NCBI GenBank assembly: GCA_902630885.1 | Contig: CACOWI010000010.1 | Coordinates: 1 to 45,708, forward strand | Direction of reading: 5' to 3' | DNA length: 45,708 nucleotides | DNA from: an uncultured SAR86 cluster bacterium | GTDB taxonomy: Bacteria > Pseudomonadota > Gammaproteobacteria > Magnimaribacterales > D2472 | In this document: one piece after another, positions 28,219 through 40,164 of the stretch | How positions within the stretch are numbered: the stretch's first letter is position 1 | Layout of the letters: every line of letters starts with the position of its first letter | Translations under genes and position numbers: made by a program | Notes under the pieces: generated by a model | What the model was told of the DNA's origin: nothing | The model's input: the letters and a program-made list of their open reading frames with translations, nothing else | Database searches by the model: none

Positions 28219-28424
28219 TATTCTTTATCCTTTGATTTCATTTCATTAATAAGTGTTTTAATAACAGCAATTTTTTTTCTTACTTTAACTAAATCACTAA
28301 CTTCATTAAGTTGGCCAGTTTTGTGTTTTATTCTCAGTCCAAATTGAGTTTCTCTTGCAGAAATAAGCTCAGCGCTAAGCTGTTCAATATTTTTCTTTCT
28401 TAAGTCTGCTAATTCTTTATTCAT
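28218..28424 (-). CDS. rpmC: 50S ribosomal protein L29
   Basis: L29 is a two-helix protein at the tunnel exit, near the docking site for trigger factor and [23 protein letters not shown] and the [20 protein letters not shown] stretch fit the family. Length is 68 against 63. The start abuts the rplP stop and the stop overlaps rpsQ by one base. Confidence 0.95.
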   Translation of the reverse strand: MNKELADLRKKNIEQLSAELISARETQFGLRIKHKTGQLNEVSDLVKVRKKIAVIKTLINEMKSKDKE

Positions 28425-28835
28425 TTATAGATCCTTTTTTATGAAATGAGTTTTTACAGGCAATTTCGCTGATGCAAGTCTGAAAGCTTCTCTAGCTAAT
28501 TCTTCCTCAACACCAGCCATTTCAAACATTATTTTTCCAGGCTGGACTAGTGCTACCCAATATTCAACGTTTCCTTTGCCTTTTCCCATTCTTACTTCAA
28601 GAGGTTTTTTTGTAATTGGTTTGTCTGGGAAAATTCTAATCCATATATTTCCACCTCTTTTGATATATCTAGTCATAGCTCTTCTTGCAGCTTCAATTTG
28701 TCTTGCAGTTATTCTTCCTCTACCAGAGGCAACCAAACCAAATCTACCAAACGCAATAGAATTTCCATTTTGCGCAAGTCCACGATTACGACCTTTATGC
28801 ATCTTTCGAAATTTTGTTTGTTTTGGCTGTAGCAT
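28425..28835 (-). CDS. rplP: 50S ribosomal protein L16
   Basis: L16 positions A-site tRNA near the peptidyl transferase centre. [40 protein letters not shown] and the [20 protein letters not shown] block are conserved. Its 136 residues equal E. coli. It begins 5 bases after rpsC. Confidence 0.98.
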   Translation of the reverse strand: MLQPKQTKFRKMHKGRNRGLAQNGNSIAFGRFGLVASGRGRITARQIEAARRAMTRYIKRGGNIWIRIFPDKPITKKPLEVRMGKGKGNVEYWVALVQPGKIMFEMAGVEEELAREAFRLASAKLPVKTHFIKKDL

Positions 28836-28840
28836 TTTAC

Positions 28841-29500
28841 CTAACTAGCTCCTTGATTATTTTTATATGGATCTTCGGTAATTTCGCCTCTGTAAACCCA
28901 AACCTTGACACCTATAATTCCATAAGTTGTTAGAGCTTCAGCTGTTCCATAATCTATATCAGCTCTGAGTGTATGAAGGGGAACTCTTCCCTCTCTATAC
29001 CATTCAGTTCTGGCAATTTCAGCACCATTAAGTCTGCCAGATACCTCAATTCGAACACCTTTCGCACTTTGCCTTAATGCACTTTGAACAGTTCTTTTCA
29101 TTGCTCTTCTAAACATAACTCTTTTTTCAAGTTGCTGAGCTACCCCCTCAGCTAGAATCTGAGCATCTAAATCTGGTTTTTTTACTTCTTTGATATTTAT
29201 TTGGGAGGGGCCTTTGACTATTTTTTCGACTGCTTTTTTGAGATTTTCTATTTCCTCTCCACGTTTTCCTATAATTATTCCTGGTCTAGCAGTATGAATA
29301 TTCACTATAAAAGTATCGGCAGTTCTTTCTAGCTCAATCTTACTAATAGAAGAATTTTTAAGCTTTCTGCTTAAATGATCTCTTACTTTAAGATCTTGGA
29401 TTAAGTTATTAGAAAAATCTTTGCCTTTGGCATACCAATTAGCGTTTTGTTTCTTTGAAATGCCTAATCTAAATCCATTAGGGTTGACTTTCTGTCCCAT
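28841..29500 (-). CDS. rpsC: 30S ribosomal protein S3
   Basis: S3 lines the mRNA entry channel and has helicase activity with S4 and S5. [20 protein letters not shown], the KH domain with [19 protein letters not shown], and the C-terminal domain [20 protein letters not shown] are visible. Length is 219 against 233, as the C-terminal tail is short. The ATG overlaps the rplV stop by one base. Confidence 0.98.
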   Translation of the reverse strand: MGQKVNPNGFRLGISKKQNANWYAKGKDFSNNLIQDLKVRDHLSRKLKNSSISKIELERTADTFIVNIHTARPGIIIGKRGEEIENLKKAVEKIVKGPSQINIKEVKKPDLDAQILAEGVAQQLEKRVMFRRAMKRTVQSALRQSAKGVRIEVSGRLNGAEIARTEWYREGRVPLHTLRADIDYGTAEALTTYGIIGVKVWVYRGEITEDPYKNNQGAS

Positions 29501-29838
29501 TAATTGCTTTCCTCCACCAATATAATCTCAATATGACATGTTGGTTTAATAATTCTGTCAGCTCTTCCTCTTGCTCTTGCTTTCATTCTTTTTAGTCTCA
29601 TACCCTGATTAACTATTACCGATTTGACTGATAACTTATCAATATCAGAATTGTTGTTATTCTCAGCATTTGCAATTGCTGACTCCAGCAGTTTTTTCAT
29701 TACTGCTGAACCTTTTTGTTTGTTAAAAACTAGAAAGTCCATAGCCTCATCAACACTCTTACCTCTTATTTGGTCTGCGACTAGTGCTGCCTTTTGTGGA
29801 GAAAGTCTTGTTCCTTTTAAATAAGCTCTTGTTTCCAT
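29500..29838 (-). CDS. rplV: 50S ribosomal protein L22
   Basis: L22 lines the exit tunnel with an extended beta hairpin. [20 protein letters not shown] and [20 protein letters not shown] (the hairpin and following block) are the family motifs; no insertion or deletion is seen in the hairpin region where macrolide-resistance changes occur. Length is 112 against 110. It is 2 bases after rpsS. Confidence 0.97.
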   Translation of the reverse strand: METRAYLKGTRLSPQKAALVADQIRGKSVDEAMDFLVFNKQKGSAVMKKLLESAIANAENNNNSDIDKLSVKSVIVNQGMRLKRMKARARGRADRIIKPTCHIEIILVEESN

Positions 29839-29840
29839 AA

Positions 29841-30110
29841 TTAAGCCTTCCTATCTCCTGAATGCATTTTAAAAGTTCTTGTCATTGCAAATTCGCCTAA
29901 CTTATGTCCAACCATATCTTCATTAATAAAGACAGGTACATGCTGTCTACCGTTATGAACAGATATTGTTAGTCCAACCATGGATGGAATGATCATTGAT
30001 CGTCTTGACCATGTTTTAATTGGCTTTTTATCATTATTTGCATTAGCTTCATCAACTTTCTTTGTAAGAGATAAATCAACAAAAGGTCCTTTTTTAAGCG
30101 ATCTTGGCAT
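29841..30110 (-). CDS. rpsS: 30S ribosomal protein S19
   Basis: S19 is a 30S head protein that pairs with S13. [40 protein letters not shown] and [20 protein letters not shown] are unmistakable. Length is 89 against 92. It follows rplB by one base. Confidence 0.98.
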   Translation of the reverse strand: MPRSLKKGPFVDLSLTKKVDEANANNDKKPIKTWSRRSMIIPSMVGLTISVHNGRQHVPVFINEDMVGHKLGEFAMTRTFKMHSGDRKA

Positions 30111-30111
30111 C

Positions 30112-30936
30112 TTATTTCTTACCTCTTCTTCTAATAATTAAATCATTTGTTCTTTGGTTTTTCCTTGTCTTATAACCTTTTGTTGGCACTCCCCATGGTG
30201 TTGATGGATGTCTTCCTCCAGAAGTTCTTCCTTCACCTCCACCGTGTGGATGATCAACAGGATTCATGGCAACGCCTCTTACAGTAGGTCTGACACCTCT
30301 CCATCTTTTAGCGCCGGCTTTCCCAAGAGACTTCAGATTATTTTCTTGATTAGAAACTATTCCAAGAGTTGCTCTGCATTCCCATAAAACTTTTCTTGTT
30401 TCCCCGGATTGTAATCTTAAGGTAGCGTATATACCCTCTTTAGCAACTAATCTTGCAGATGTTCCTGCGCTTCTTGCAATTTGAGCTCCCTTCATTGGCT
30501 TTAATTCGACGCAGTGAACATTTGTGCCTAATGGGATATCTTTTAACTTCATTGAATTACCAACTTTTATCTCACAATTATCTGCAGATATTATTTCATC
30601 ACCAATTTTTAACTTTGAGGGAGCGATTATGTATCTTCTTTCTCCATCTAGATATTTTAATAGAGCTATATGAGCTGATCTGTTGGGATCGTATTCAATC
30701 CTCTCAACAATTGCAGGTATATCAAATTTATTTCGTTTAAAGTCAATCACTCTGTAGTGTTGCTTATGGCCTCCACCTTGATGCCGCACTGTAATTCTTC
30801 CATTATTGTTTCTTCCACCATTTTTAGATTTAGGTTGAATCAACGATTTGTGAGGTTTACCTTTATATAGATCAGACTTTACAGAGATAAGACCTCTTCT
30901 GCCTGGGCTAGTTGGTTTTGACTTAACAATTGCCAT
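30112..30936 (-). CDS. rplB: 50S ribosomal protein L2
   Basis: L2 is a core protein needed for subunit association and peptidyl transfer. The OB and SH3-like domains carry [20 protein letters not shown] and the C-terminal block [20 protein letters not shown], which holds the conserved histidine near the active centre. Length is 274 against 273. It overlaps rplW by one base. Confidence 0.99.
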   Translation of the reverse strand: MAIVKSKPTSPGRRGLISVKSDLYKGKPHKSLIQPKSKNGGRNNNGRITVRHQGGGHKQHYRVIDFKRNKFDIPAIVERIEYDPNRSAHIALLKYLDGERRYIIAPSKLKIGDEIISADNCEIKVGNSMKLKDIPLGTNVHCVELKPMKGAQIARSAGTSARLVAKEGIYATLRLQSGETRKVLWECRATLGIVSNQENNLKSLGKAGAKRWRGVRPTVRGVAMNPVDHPHGGGEGRTSGGRHPSTPWGVPTKGYKTRKNQRTNDLIIRRRGKK

Positions 30937-31232
30937 TAGTTAATACCCTCAAATTGAATATCAGAATCTTCACTTATAGATACGAAAGCTTTCTTATAAT
31001 CTGATTTTTTATACATACCAAATCTATTTCTTTTTGTTTTTCCTTTCATAATAGATGTTGTCACATTTAAGACTTCTACTTTGAATAATTCTTCAACAGC
31101 TTGTTTTATCTCTCTTTTATTTGCTGAAAGATCGACCTTAAAAACAACCTGCTTCATTTTTTCTCCAAGCTGAGCTGTTTGTTCTGTAATTATTGGAGAT
31201 TTAATTAATGTATATAATTTTTCTTTAGCCAT
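30936..31232 (-). CDS. rplW: 50S ribosomal protein L23
   Basis: L23 is the tunnel-exit docking point for trigger factor and [23 protein letters not shown], the [20 protein letters not shown] helix and the [20 protein letters not shown] loop are typical. Length is 98 against 100. It overlaps rplD by 8 bases and rplB by one. Confidence 0.97.
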   Translation of the reverse strand: MAKEKLYTLIKSPIITEQTAQLGEKMKQVVFKVDLSANKREIKQAVEELFKVEVLNVTTSIMKGKTKRNRFGMYKKSDYKKAFVSISEDSDIQFEGIN

Positions 31233-31839
31233 TAATCCACTCCTCTATTTGCTTTAAAGCCTCTCCGGTCACTGCAACTTTCTGCGGTTTTAAAAGATTG
31301 ATTGGATTTATTTCTCTTACAGTGATTACATCTACATTTGGTATATTTCTTGCTGAAAGATATAAGTTCATATCAAGTTCATCGGTGATAATTAGAACTT
31401 TGCTTAAAGAAAATTCATTTAAAAAATTAGCCACTTCCTTAGTTTTAGGTTTCTTAAGTGTTGGTTTTTCAATAGCAACCAATCTATTTTGTCTAACCAA
31501 TTCAGAAAATATAGATTTAATTGCAGCACGATACATTTTCTTATTAATTTTTTTACTAAAATCTCTTGGTCTCGAGGCAAATGTTACGCCCCCGCCTCTC
31601 CATAATGGACTTCTAATAGTCCCGGCTCTTGCTCTTCCAGTACCCTTTTGCCTATATGGTTTTTTTCCGCCACCTCTTACTTCAGATCTATTTTTTTGCT
31701 TAGCGCTACCTTGTCTTGAAGATGCCATAAAACTCACGACAGCTTGATGAATTAAAGATTCATTAAACTCTTTACTAAAAACATCATTAGATATTGAAAT
31801 ATCTTTATTTTTTGTATTTGAAAGAAGTTCTATTTTCAT
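31225..31839 (-). CDS. rplD: 50S ribosomal protein L4
   Basis: L4 lines the exit tunnel; in E. coli it also represses the S10 operon by acting on a long leader. QAVVSFMASSRQGSAKQKNR and the tunnel loop GGGKKPYRQKGTGRARAGTI are visible. Length is 204 against 201. It overlaps rplC by 4 bases. The leader of this operon seems too short for the E. coli type of L4 attenuation. Confidence 0.98.
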   Translation of the reverse strand: MKIELLSNTKNKDISISNDVFSKEFNESLIHQAVVSFMASSRQGSAKQKNRSEVRGGGKKPYRQKGTGRARAGTIRSPLWRGGGVTFASRPRDFSKKINKKMYRAAIKSIFSELVRQNRLVAIEKPTLKKPKTKEVANFLNEFSLSKVLIITDELDMNLYLSARNIPNVDVITVREINPINLLKPQKVAVTGEALKQIEEWING

Positions 31840-32465
31840 GATTTCTTATTGGATGGTTTTATTTTTAATTCAGAACCGTTAAATCCCGGGACAGCTCCTT
31901 TAATATAGATAACATTATTTTCAACATCCATATCAACTATCTTTAAACTTTGCACAGTTTTTTTCACATTACCCATGTGGCCTGACATTTTCTTTCCTTT
32001 CCAAACTCGCCCTGGAGTTTGACATTGTCCAATAGAACCATGAGCTCTATGCGCTAATGAATTTCCGTGGGTGGCGTCTTGCATAGAAAAATTATGTCGT
32101 TTGATAACACCTGCATAACCTTTACCCTTGGAAGTTCCAGTAACATCAACATACTGGCCAACTTCAAACATATCAGCTGTAAGATGAGTTCCTATTTCAT
32201 AATTTTCAATATCATCTGACTTGAATTCAGTAAGATTACCTGGATTGATGCTAATTTTTTTAAAAAACTCAGATTGTGATTTTGATAGATTATTTGATTT
32301 TGTTGTTTTAGATACTAGAAGTGCATTGTAACCATTTTTGTCAGCAGTCTTTTTGCCTGCTACAAAATTTCCACACACAGAAACTGCAGTTACAGGAACT
32401 GATTCGCCGTCTTCAAGAAAAAGACGTGACATACCAGATTTTTTTCCTATTAAGCCTATGCTCAA
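31836..32465 (-). CDS. rplC: 50S ribosomal protein L3
   Basis: L3 helps start large-subunit assembly and reaches the peptidyl transferase centre. MSIGLIGKKSGMSRLFLEDG, GTSKGKGYAGVIKRHNFSMQ and AHRAHGSIGQCQTPGRVWKG are conserved, including the Gln that PrmB methylates (in GSIGQCQTPG). Length is 209, as in E. coli. The start is TTG with a strong AAAAGGAG element. A 55-base gap with a GC-richer patch separates it from rpsJ, the largest gap inside the S10-spc-alpha block. Confidence 0.97.
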   Translation of the reverse strand: MSIGLIGKKSGMSRLFLEDGESVPVTAVSVCGNFVAGKKTADKNGYNALLVSKTTKSNNLSKSQSEFFKKISINPGNLTEFKSDDIENYEIGTHLTADMFEVGQYVDVTGTSKGKGYAGVIKRHNFSMQDATHGNSLAHRAHGSIGQCQTPGRVWKGKKMSGHMGNVKKTVQSLKIVDMDVENNVIYIKGAVPGFNGSELKIKPSNKKS

Positions 32466-32520
32466 TTTCTTCTCCTTTTACGGGGCTATAAACCCTCTAT
32501 GGCCGCATTCGCGTTAAAAT

Positions 32521-32835
32521 TTATTGTCCTAAGCTTATTTGAACATCTACCCCGGAAGATAGATCAAGTTTCATTAAAGCATCAACTGTTTTATCAGTTG
32601 GTTTGACAATGTCCATCAATCTTTTATATGTAACAATTTCATATTGATCTCTTGCATCTTTATCTTTATGAGGAGATATCAATACTGTTGTTCTCTCTTT
32701 TTTAACTGGTAATGGGATAGGTCCGTTAATTACTGCGCCTGTTTTTTTTACAGTTTCAACAATTAGTTTTGCCGAAGCATCAATTAATCTGTAATCAAAG
32801 GCTTTTAGCCTAATTCTTATTGATTGATTCTCCAT
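32521..32835 (-). CDS. rpsJ: 30S ribosomal protein S10
   Basis: S10 is a 30S head protein that also serves as NusE in antitermination. [20 protein letters not shown] and [20 protein letters not shown] are typical; the C-terminal part is conserved, and it has 104 residues against 103. It is the first gene of the S10 operon with its own promoter about 60 bases upstream and an ATAGGAT ribosome-binding site. Confidence 0.98.
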   Translation of the reverse strand: MENQSIRIRLKAFDYRLIDASAKLIVETVKKTGAVINGPIPLPVKKERTTVLISPHKDKDARDQYEIVTYKRLMDIVKPTDKTVDALMKLDLSSGVDVQISLGQ

Positions 32836-32899
32836 TTATCCTATTTTTATACCTTTTTTTTAAAAACCTAAACATCTTGCAAATCGCAAAATGTGGCGT

Positions 32900-32929
32900 A
32901 TTCTAAGCTCCTAAGAGCAGTACTGTCAA
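32900..32929 (-). promoter_or_regulatory. S10 operon promoter
   Basis: On the minus strand a consensus TTGACA (32924-32929), 18 bases, TAGAAT (32900-32905). The start near 32893 gives a leader of about 58 nt before rpsJ. The -35 lies at one end of the imperfect inverted repeat CTGTTCAA-TAAAG-TTGACAG (32924-32943). The promoter sits in the only gap (32836-32959) between the fusA and rpsJ genes, where most gammaproteobacteria carry tuf. Confidence 0.78.
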
Positions 32930-32959
32930 CTTTATTGAACAGTTTTATTTATAATGTTT

Positions 32960-35062
32960 TTAGGATGTTTTTAGCTGCTCGGCAATATTATTTGGAACTT
33001 CGCCATATTTTGTAAATTCCATGGTAAAAGTTGCTCTGCCTTGAGTCTGTGATCTTAAATCAGTCGCATATCCAAACATTTCAGCAAGAGGCACCTCAGA
33101 AGAAACTTCTTTACCAGAAGTAATATCATCCATACCAAGAATTATTCCTCTTCTTCTATTTAAATCACCAACTACATCACCCATGTGTTCTTCAGGTGTA
33201 ACAACTACAACTTTCATTATTGGTTCGAGTAAAGCCGGTTTAGCTTTTGAAGCTCCATCTTTTAGAGCCATAGAACCTGCAATTTTAAATGCCATTTCGT
33301 TTGAGTCGACATCATGAAAGGAACCATCATATAAGGTTGCCCTCAAGGCTAATAAAGGATATCCAGCAATTACACCATTTTGCATTTGTTCTTGAATTCC
33401 TTTATTGACTGCAGGTATATATTCTTTTGGAATAACTCCACCAACGATTTTATCAACAAATTCGTACTCGTCATCTAATCCTAACGGCTCCAACTTCAAC
33501 CATACGTGACCATACTGACCTTTACCACCACTTTGTCTGACAAATTTACCTTCGATTTCCACAGTTTCTTTTATAGTTTCTCTATAAGCTACTTGAGGTT
33601 TTCCTATATTTGCTTCTACTGAAAATTCTCTTTTCATTCTATCAACAAGAACATCTAAGTGAAGCTCACCCATTCCTGAAATAATTGTTTGCCCAGACTC
33701 CTCGTCACTAGCAACCCGGAATGAAGGATCCTCTTGAGCAAGCTTACCAAGAGCCAACGACATTTTTTCTTGGTCTTGTTTTGATTTTGGTTCTACAGCA
33801 ACTGAGATAACTGGCTCTGGAAAATCCATTTTTTCAAGAATAATAGGTTTATTTGCATCAGATAGAGTATCTCCAGTTGTGATATCTTTTAGTCCAATAC
33901 ATGCAGCAATGTCTCCTGCCCTTACCTCTTTGATCTCTTCTCTATTATTCGAATGCATCTGTACCATTCTTCCAACACGTTCTTTTTTAGACTTAGTTGT
34001 ATTCATAACGCCATCACCAACATTTAGAACACCAGAATATACTCTAATAAAAGTAAGAGTTCCCACAAATGGATCAGTTGCGATCTTAAATGCTAATGCA
34101 GAAAAAGGCTCATCGTCTGAAGAAGATCTTGAGTCAACCTCATCATCTTCATCTGAATTGTTTGGAATAACACCTTCAATAGCTTTAACCTCATCAGGCG
34201 CTGGTAGAAAGTCAATTACTGCATCTAGAACAGCTTGAACGCCTTTGTTTTTAAATGCAGAGCCACATAGCGCTAATATAACTTCGTTAGCAAGAGATCT
34301 TATTCTTAATCCTTCTTTTATTTGATCAGCAGTTAAATCTCCAGACTCTAAATATGCATCCATAAGAACTTCACTAGCTTCTGCTGCAGCTTCTAGCATT
34401 TCTTCTCTTAATTTAGAGCATTTATCCATTAAATCATCAGGGATTTCCTGTGAATCGAATGTAAGTCCTTGATCATCTTCGTTCCAATAAATAGCTCTCA
34501 TGTTTATAAGGTCAACAACACCCTTAAAATCATCCTCAGCTCCAATGTTATATTGAATTGGAATTATATTTGCTTGCAATCTATCTTTAATTTGATCAAC
34601 TACTCTCTCAAAGTCAGCACCTGCTCTATCCATCTTGTTAACAAAAACAATTCTTGGAACCTCATATCTATTAGCTTGTCTCCATACTGTTTCTGATTGA
34701 GGTTCGACTCCGGAAGTTCCACAAAAAACTACAACAGCGCCATCAAGGACTCTTAAGGACCTTTCTACTTCAATAGTGAAATCAACGTGACCAGGTGTAT
34801 CAATAATGTTGATTCTATGTTGAGGATATTGCTGCTCCATTCCACTCCAAAAACAAGTGGTGGCTGCAGAAGTAATTGTTATTCCTCTCTCCTGCTCCTG
34901 TTCCATCCAGTCCATAACAGCAGCACCGTCATGTACTTCACCAATTTTATGAGAAAGTCCTGTGTAAAATAATACTCTTTCAGTAGTAGTTGTTTTACCT
35001 GCGTCTACGTGAGCGCAAATTCCAACATTTCTATATTTGTTTAAAACAGTATCTCTAGCCAT
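32960..35062 (-). CDS. fusA: Elongation factor G
   Basis: EF-G is the GTPase that drives translocation and, with RRF, ribosome recycling. The G domain has [32 protein letters not shown] and [13 protein letters not shown]; domain IV carries [16 protein letters not shown], and domain V ends with [18 protein letters not shown]. Length is 700 against 704. It is 12 bases after rpsG, the str operon order, but is not followed by tuf. The short acidic insert [18 protein letters not shown] lies at about residues 300-317. Confidence 0.99.
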   Translation of the reverse strand: MARDTVLNKYRNVGICAHVDAGKTTTTERVLFYTGLSHKIGEVHDGAAVMDWMEQEQERGITITSAATTCFWSGMEQQYPQHRINIIDTPGHVDFTIEVERSLRVLDGAVVVFCGTSGVEPQSETVWRQANRYEVPRIVFVNKMDRAGADFERVVDQIKDRLQANIIPIQYNIGAEDDFKGVVDLINMRAIYWNEDDQGLTFDSQEIPDDLMDKCSKLREEMLEAAAEASEVLMDAYLESGDLTADQIKEGLRIRSLANEVILALCGSAFKNKGVQAVLDAVIDFLPAPDEVKAIEGVIPNNSDEDDEVDSRSSSDDEPFSALAFKIATDPFVGTLTFIRVYSGVLNVGDGVMNTTKSKKERVGRMVQMHSNNREEIKEVRAGDIAACIGLKDITTGDTLSDANKPIILEKMDFPEPVISVAVEPKSKQDQEKMSLALGKLAQEDPSFRVASDEESGQTIISGMGELHLDVLVDRMKREFSVEANIGKPQVAYRETIKETVEIEGKFVRQSGGKGQYGHVWLKLEPLGLDDEYEFVDKIVGGVIPKEYIPAVNKGIQEQMQNGVIAGYPLLALRATLYDGSFHDVDSNEMAFKIAGSMALKDGASKAKPALLEPIMKVVVVTPEEHMGDVVGDLNRRRGIILGMDDITSGKEVSSEVPLAEMFGYATDLRSQTQGRATFTMEFTKYGEVPNNIAEQLKTS

Positions 35063-35074
35063 AATTTTCTTTAA

Positions 35075-35916
<842 letters not shown>

Positions 35917-35939
35917 ATTAATTTACTTTATACGCCGCG

Positions 35940-35968
35940 ATTTTATAGAGCATGAGGTTAATGGTCAA
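35940..35968 (-). promoter_or_regulatory. str operon promoter
   Basis: On the minus strand TTGACC (35963-35968), 17 bases, TAAAAT (35940-35945), a near-consensus sigma-70 pair that begins right at the rpoC stop codon (35971-35973). The predicted start near 35933 gives a leader of about 16 nt to rpsL. Confidence 0.72.
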
Positions 35969-35970
35969 CA

Positions 35971-38900
35971 TTATTCTTCATCATTTTCTTGAAGCTCTTG
36001 TCTTAATGCCGCTTCAATATCTTCATCTGATAATGTGCTGTCATCAAAATCACCTTGTTTTTTATCTCTCAGCTTGTCATGGAATTCCATACCAGTTCCA
36101 GCAGGTATAAGTCTACCAACAACAACATTTTCTTTAAGCCCTCTTAAATGATCCTTTTTCCCTGTTACAGCAGCTTCAGTTAAAACTCTAGTAGTTTCTT
36201 GGAAAGAGGCAGCAGATATAAATGAATCTGTTGCCAAGGATGCCTTTGTTATACCAAGTAAAACTCTTTCATACTCAGCTGGATTCTTACCATCAGCTTC
36301 AACTTTAGAATTTTCTTCTTTCAGCTCTGCATAGCTTACTTGATCTCCTTGGATAAACTTAGTGTCACCCCCGTCAATCACTAGGGCCTTTCTTAACATT
36401 TGTCTTAATATAGTTTCAATATGCTTATCATTGATTGATACACCTTGAAGCCTATACACATCTTGAATTTCATTAACAATAAAGTTTGTTAATTCAGGTA
36501 TTCCTTTAAGCCTTAAAATATCATGTGGACTTAGAGGTCCTTCCGAAATTACGTCACCTTTGTTAACTCTCTCACCCTCAAAAACATTCAAAGTTCTATG
36601 TTTTGGAATAAGCATTTCTTTGTTTTGACTCTTTTTTGTCGCTCCTTCAGGTGTAATCACGAGTCTAACTTTACCTTTTGTTTCTTTACCAAAAGATACA
36701 ACTCCAGATTCTTCTGCAAGAACTGCGGCATCTTTTGGAGTTCTAGCTTCAAATAAATCAGCAACTCTTGGCAGTCCACCTGTAATGTCTTTAGTCTTTG
36801 AAGCAACCAAAGGCATTCTAGCAATGACCTCACCTGCAGTAATTTTTTGACCATTAACAAGATTAACAAGTCCGCCTGCAGGTAATGGATACACAGCAGG
36901 TTGTTTAAATTCACCAATTAAAACTGGTTTTCCTTTTGAGTCAACAATTTCAATTGTTGGACTCATATCTCTACCCGCCGAGGTTCTATCAGCGACTTCA
37001 ATAATTTCAACACTTGATAAACCAGTTAATTCGTCAAGTTGCTCTCTTACAGTAATACCATCTTGTATGTCTGTAAATTTTACCTTTCCAGATGTTTCAG
37101 AAATTATTGGCCTGGTGTATGGATCCCATGAAGCAATTCTGACTCCTTCTTCAAGATCATTTGAGTTTGCAACCTCTAAGACGGCGCCGTAAGGAACTTT
37201 ATATTGCTCAATAATCTTTCCATTTGCATCGGATATTGAACACATAGCATTCCTTGAGACAACAACTTCAAGTTTATCTTTGTTAGTTACTGTTTTGATG
37301 TCATCTGAAAAAGTTACAACTCCAGAATTTTTATTAAAAATAGCGTTTTCTTCAGATGAGCTTGAGGCGGCACCTCCTATATGGAAAGTTCTCATAGTTA
37401 ATTGAGTTCCCGGTTCTCCAATAGACTGAGCTGCAACAACACCTACAGCCTCCCCTCGGTGAACTAAGTGTCCTCTTGCTAAATCTCTTCCATAGCACTT
37501 TGCACAAACACCAATAGAAGCATCACATGTCATTGGAGATCTAATTTTCAAACTTGACAGATTTAGCTCATCTATAACGTCAAGTGCATCCTCATCTAAC
37601 ATTGTATCTATTGCAAAAATCTCTTTACCATCAGAATCGACTATAGGTTCTGCAATAACTCGTCCTAATATCCTATCAGTTAGGGGCTGAATAATTTCCC
37701 CACCATCTATAATCGATGTTACTGTTATTGAATCAGCTGTTCCACAATCATCGATATTAATTACAGAATCCATTGAAACATCACACAACCTTCTAGTTAA
37801 GTATCCGGAGTTAGCTGTCTTCAAAGCGGTATCTGCTAATCCTTTTCTAGCTCCATGTGTTGATATGAAATATTGAAGAACAGATAAACCCTCTCTAAAG
37901 TTTGCAGTTATAGGAGTTTCTATAATCGACCCATCAGGCTTTGACATAAGTCCTCTCATACCTGAGAGTTGTCTAATTTGTGCTGGTGAACCTCTGGCTC
38001 CAGAATCTGCATAGATGTATACCGAATTAAATGAAGATTGATCTACATTGTCACCATCTGGATTTTTGACAGTTTCTGAACTTATTTTTTCCATCATTGC
38101 CTTTGCAACTTGCTCATTTGCTCTAGACCAAATATCGATAACCTTGTTATATCTCTCGCCTCTTGTCACCAATCCTGAATCAAATTGTTTTTCAATTGCT
38201 TTAACTTCTTTTTCGGACGAGTCAATAATACTTGCCTTTTCTTCTGGTATAACAAAATCATTTACACCAATTGATGACCCTGATCTAGTTGAAAAATCAA
38301 AGCCAAGATACATTAACTGATCAGCAAAAATAACTGTTTTCTTAAGGCCAGCTTTTCTATAGGAAATATCAACTAATTTTGAAACTGTCTTCTTATTTAA
38401 AACCGTATTTATGTTTTTGAAGCCGACTTCAGCAGGTGTTATTCTCCAAATGAGAACACGTCCAACGGTGGTTTCTTCAATAGTTTTTTCGCCACTTTCG
38501 TGAGTAATTCTTACTTTGACTGGTGAGTGAACTTCTAAACTCTCTGTTTCATATGCTCTTAGAACTTCATCAGGATTACTAAATGTTCTTCCACCACCAG
38601 TTGCATTGGCATTGTCTCTAGTCATGTAGTAAAGCCCAAGAACTACATCTTGAGTGGGGTTAATAATTGGAGACCCATCAGCAGGAGAAAGAATATTGTT
38701 TGTTGACATCATTAATGCTCTGGCTTCAAGTTGTGCTTCTAATGTTAATGGCACATGGACAGCCATCTGGTCACCATCAAAGTCAGCATTAAAGGCAACA
38801 CATACTAAAGGATGTAACTGAATTGCTTTACCTTCAATTAATTTTGGTTCAAAAGCTTGAAGACCAAGTCTATGAAGAGTTGGTGCTCTATTAAGTAAGA

Positions 38901-40155
38901 CTGGATGCTCTCTAATTACCTCTTCAAGCACCTCCCAAACTTCTGGAGTTTCTCTCTCAACAAGCTTCTTTGCAGCTTTAATTGTCGTTGCAAGTTCTCT
39001 ATTTTCTAATTTTCCATAAACAAAGGGTTTAAATAATTCTAGTGCCATCTTTTTTGGAAGTCCGCACTGATGTAATTTCAAATTAGGGCCGGCAACAATC
39101 ACAGACCTTCCTGAATAATCAACTCTCTTTCCAAGCAAGTTTTGTCTAAATCTTCCGCCCTTACCTTTGATCATATCAGCAAGAGATTTTAAAGGTCTTT
39201 TATTTGTACCTGTTATGACTCTGCCACGCCTTCCATTGTCAAGAAGTGCGTCAACAGATTCTTGCAACATTCTTTTTTCATTCCTTACTATAATTTCAGG
39301 TGCATTCAACTCAAGCAGTCTTTTTAATCTATTGTTTCTATTTATGACTCTTCTGTACAAATCATTTAAATCAGAAGTAGCAAATCTTCCACCTTCAAGA
39401 GGAACCAAGGGTCTTAGATCTGGAGGTAAAACAGGAAGAACGCTCATTATCATCCATTCAGGCTTATTACCAGAATTATTGAATGCTTCTAATAACTTTA
39501 ATCTTTTTGAGAACTTCTTAAGTTTAGTTTCTGAATTTGTCTGAGGAATTTCTTCTCTAATAATTCTTATTTCATCATCTATATCAAGCTCTTCTAATAA
39601 AATTTGAACTGCTTCAGCACCCATTCCAGCTGAGAACTCATCTCCAAATTCTTCATATTTTTCAACCCATTCCTCTTCGGTAAGGATTTGTCCTTTTTCT
39701 AATTCAGTTAGTCCAGGATCAGTTACTATATAGCTTTCGAAATATAAAACTCTTTCTATTTCTCTGAGAGTTACATTTAGAAGCAATCCAATTCTTGATG
39801 GTAACGATTTAAGAAACCATATGTGCGCAACAGGCGCAGCTAGATCTATGTGTCCCATTCTTTCTCGTCTAACTTTTGCTAAAGTTACTTCAACACCACA
39901 TTTTTCGCATACAACACCTCTGTGTTTCATTCTCTTATATTTGCCACAGATGCATTCGTAGTCTTTAACAGGTCCAAAAATTTTAGAGCAAAAAAGACCA
40001 TCTCTCTCTGGTTTAAATGTTCTGTAATTAATAGTTTCAGGCTTCTTGACCTCACCAAAGGACCAAGATTTAATTACTTGAGGAGAGGCTAGGCCTGCTG
40101 AAATTGTAGTAAAGTCCTCTTGGCCAGTTTTTAAAGAATTTAATAAGTCTTTCAA
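35971..40155 (-). CDS. rpoC: RNA polymerase subunit beta'
   Basis: Beta' forms the active centre and DNA clamp of RNA polymerase. The N-terminal zinc ribbon [20 protein letters not shown], the catalytic [15 protein letters not shown] with the three Mg-binding Asp (near residue 460), the second zinc cluster ([13 protein letters not shown]) and the trigger-loop region [16 protein letters not shown] are all present. Length is 1394 against 1407. The start is TTG at 40153-40155, 9 bases after rpoB, with GGAG upstream. Its stop meets the str promoter, so no terminator separates the two units. Confidence 0.99.
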   Translation of the reverse strand: MKDLLNSLKTGQEDFTTISAGLASPQVIKSWSFGEVKKPETINYRTFKPERDGLFCSKIFGPVKDYECICGKYKRMKHRGVVCEKCGVEVTLAKVRRERMGHIDLAAPVAHIWFLKSLPSRIGLLLNVTLREIERVLYFESYIVTDPGLTELEKGQILTEEEWVEKYEEFGDEFSAGMGAEAVQILLEELDIDDEIRIIREEIPQTNSETKLKKFSKRLKLLEAFNNSGNKPEWMIMSVLPVLPPDLRPLVPLEGGRFATSDLNDLYRRVINRNNRLKRLLELNAPEIIVRNEKRMLQESVDALLDNGRRGRVITGTNKRPLKSLADMIKGKGGRFRQNLLGKRVDYSGRSVIVAGPNLKLHQCGLPKKMALELFKPFVYGKLENRELATTIKAAKKLVERETPEVWEVLEEVIREHPVLLNRAPTLHRLGLQAFEPKLIEGKAIQLHPLVCVAFNADFDGDQMAVHVPLTLEAQLEARALMMSTNNILSPADGSPIINPTQDVVLGLYYMTRDNANATGGGRTFSNPDEVLRAYETESLEVHSPVKVRITHESGEKTIEETTVGRVLIWRITPAEVGFKNINTVLNKKTVSKLVDISYRKAGLKKTVIFADQLMYLGFDFSTRSGSSIGVNDFVIPEEKASIIDSSEKEVKAIEKQFDSGLVTRGERYNKVIDIWSRANEQVAKAMMEKISSETVKNPDGDNVDQSSFNSVYIYADSGARGSPAQIRQLSGMRGLMSKPDGSIIETPITANFREGLSVLQYFISTHGARKGLADTALKTANSGYLTRRLCDVSMDSVINIDDCGTADSITVTSIIDGGEIIQPLTDRILGRVIAEPIVDSDGKEIFAIDTMLDEDALDVIDELNLSSLKIRSPMTCDASIGVCAKCYGRDLARGHLVHRGEAVGVVAAQSIGEPGTQLTMRTFHIGGAASSSSEENAIFNKNSGVVTFSDDIKTVTNKDKLEVVVSRNAMCSISDANGKIIEQYKVPYGAVLEVANSNDLEEGVRIASWDPYTRPIISETSGKVKFTDIQDGITVREQLDELTGLSSVEIIEVADRTSAGRDMSPTIEIVDSKGKPVLIGEFKQPAVYPLPAGGLVNLVNGQKITAGEVIARMPLVASKTKDITGGLPRVADLFEARTPKDAAVLAEESGVVSFGKETKGKVRLVITPEGATKKSQNKEMLIPKHRTLNVFEGERVNKGDVISEGPLSPHDILRLKGIPELTNFIVNEIQDVYRLQGVSINDKHIETILRQMLRKALVIDGGDTKFIQGDQVSYAELKEENSKVEADGKNPAEYERVLLGITKASLATDSFISAASFQETTRVLTEAAVTGKKDHLRGLKENVVVGRLIPAGTGMEFHDKLRDKKQGDFDDSTLSDEDIEAALRQELQENDEE

Positions 40156-40164
40156 TTTATTCTC

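Noticed and set aside
31298-31747. 149-codon open frame on the plus strand across rplD
   Set aside because: Lies fully antisense to L4; its hydrophobic look comes from reading Lys/Glu/Asp-rich codons backwards.
33879-34238. Open frame on the plus strand within fusA
   Set aside because: Antisense shadow of a conserved EF-G coding region; no recognisable protein.
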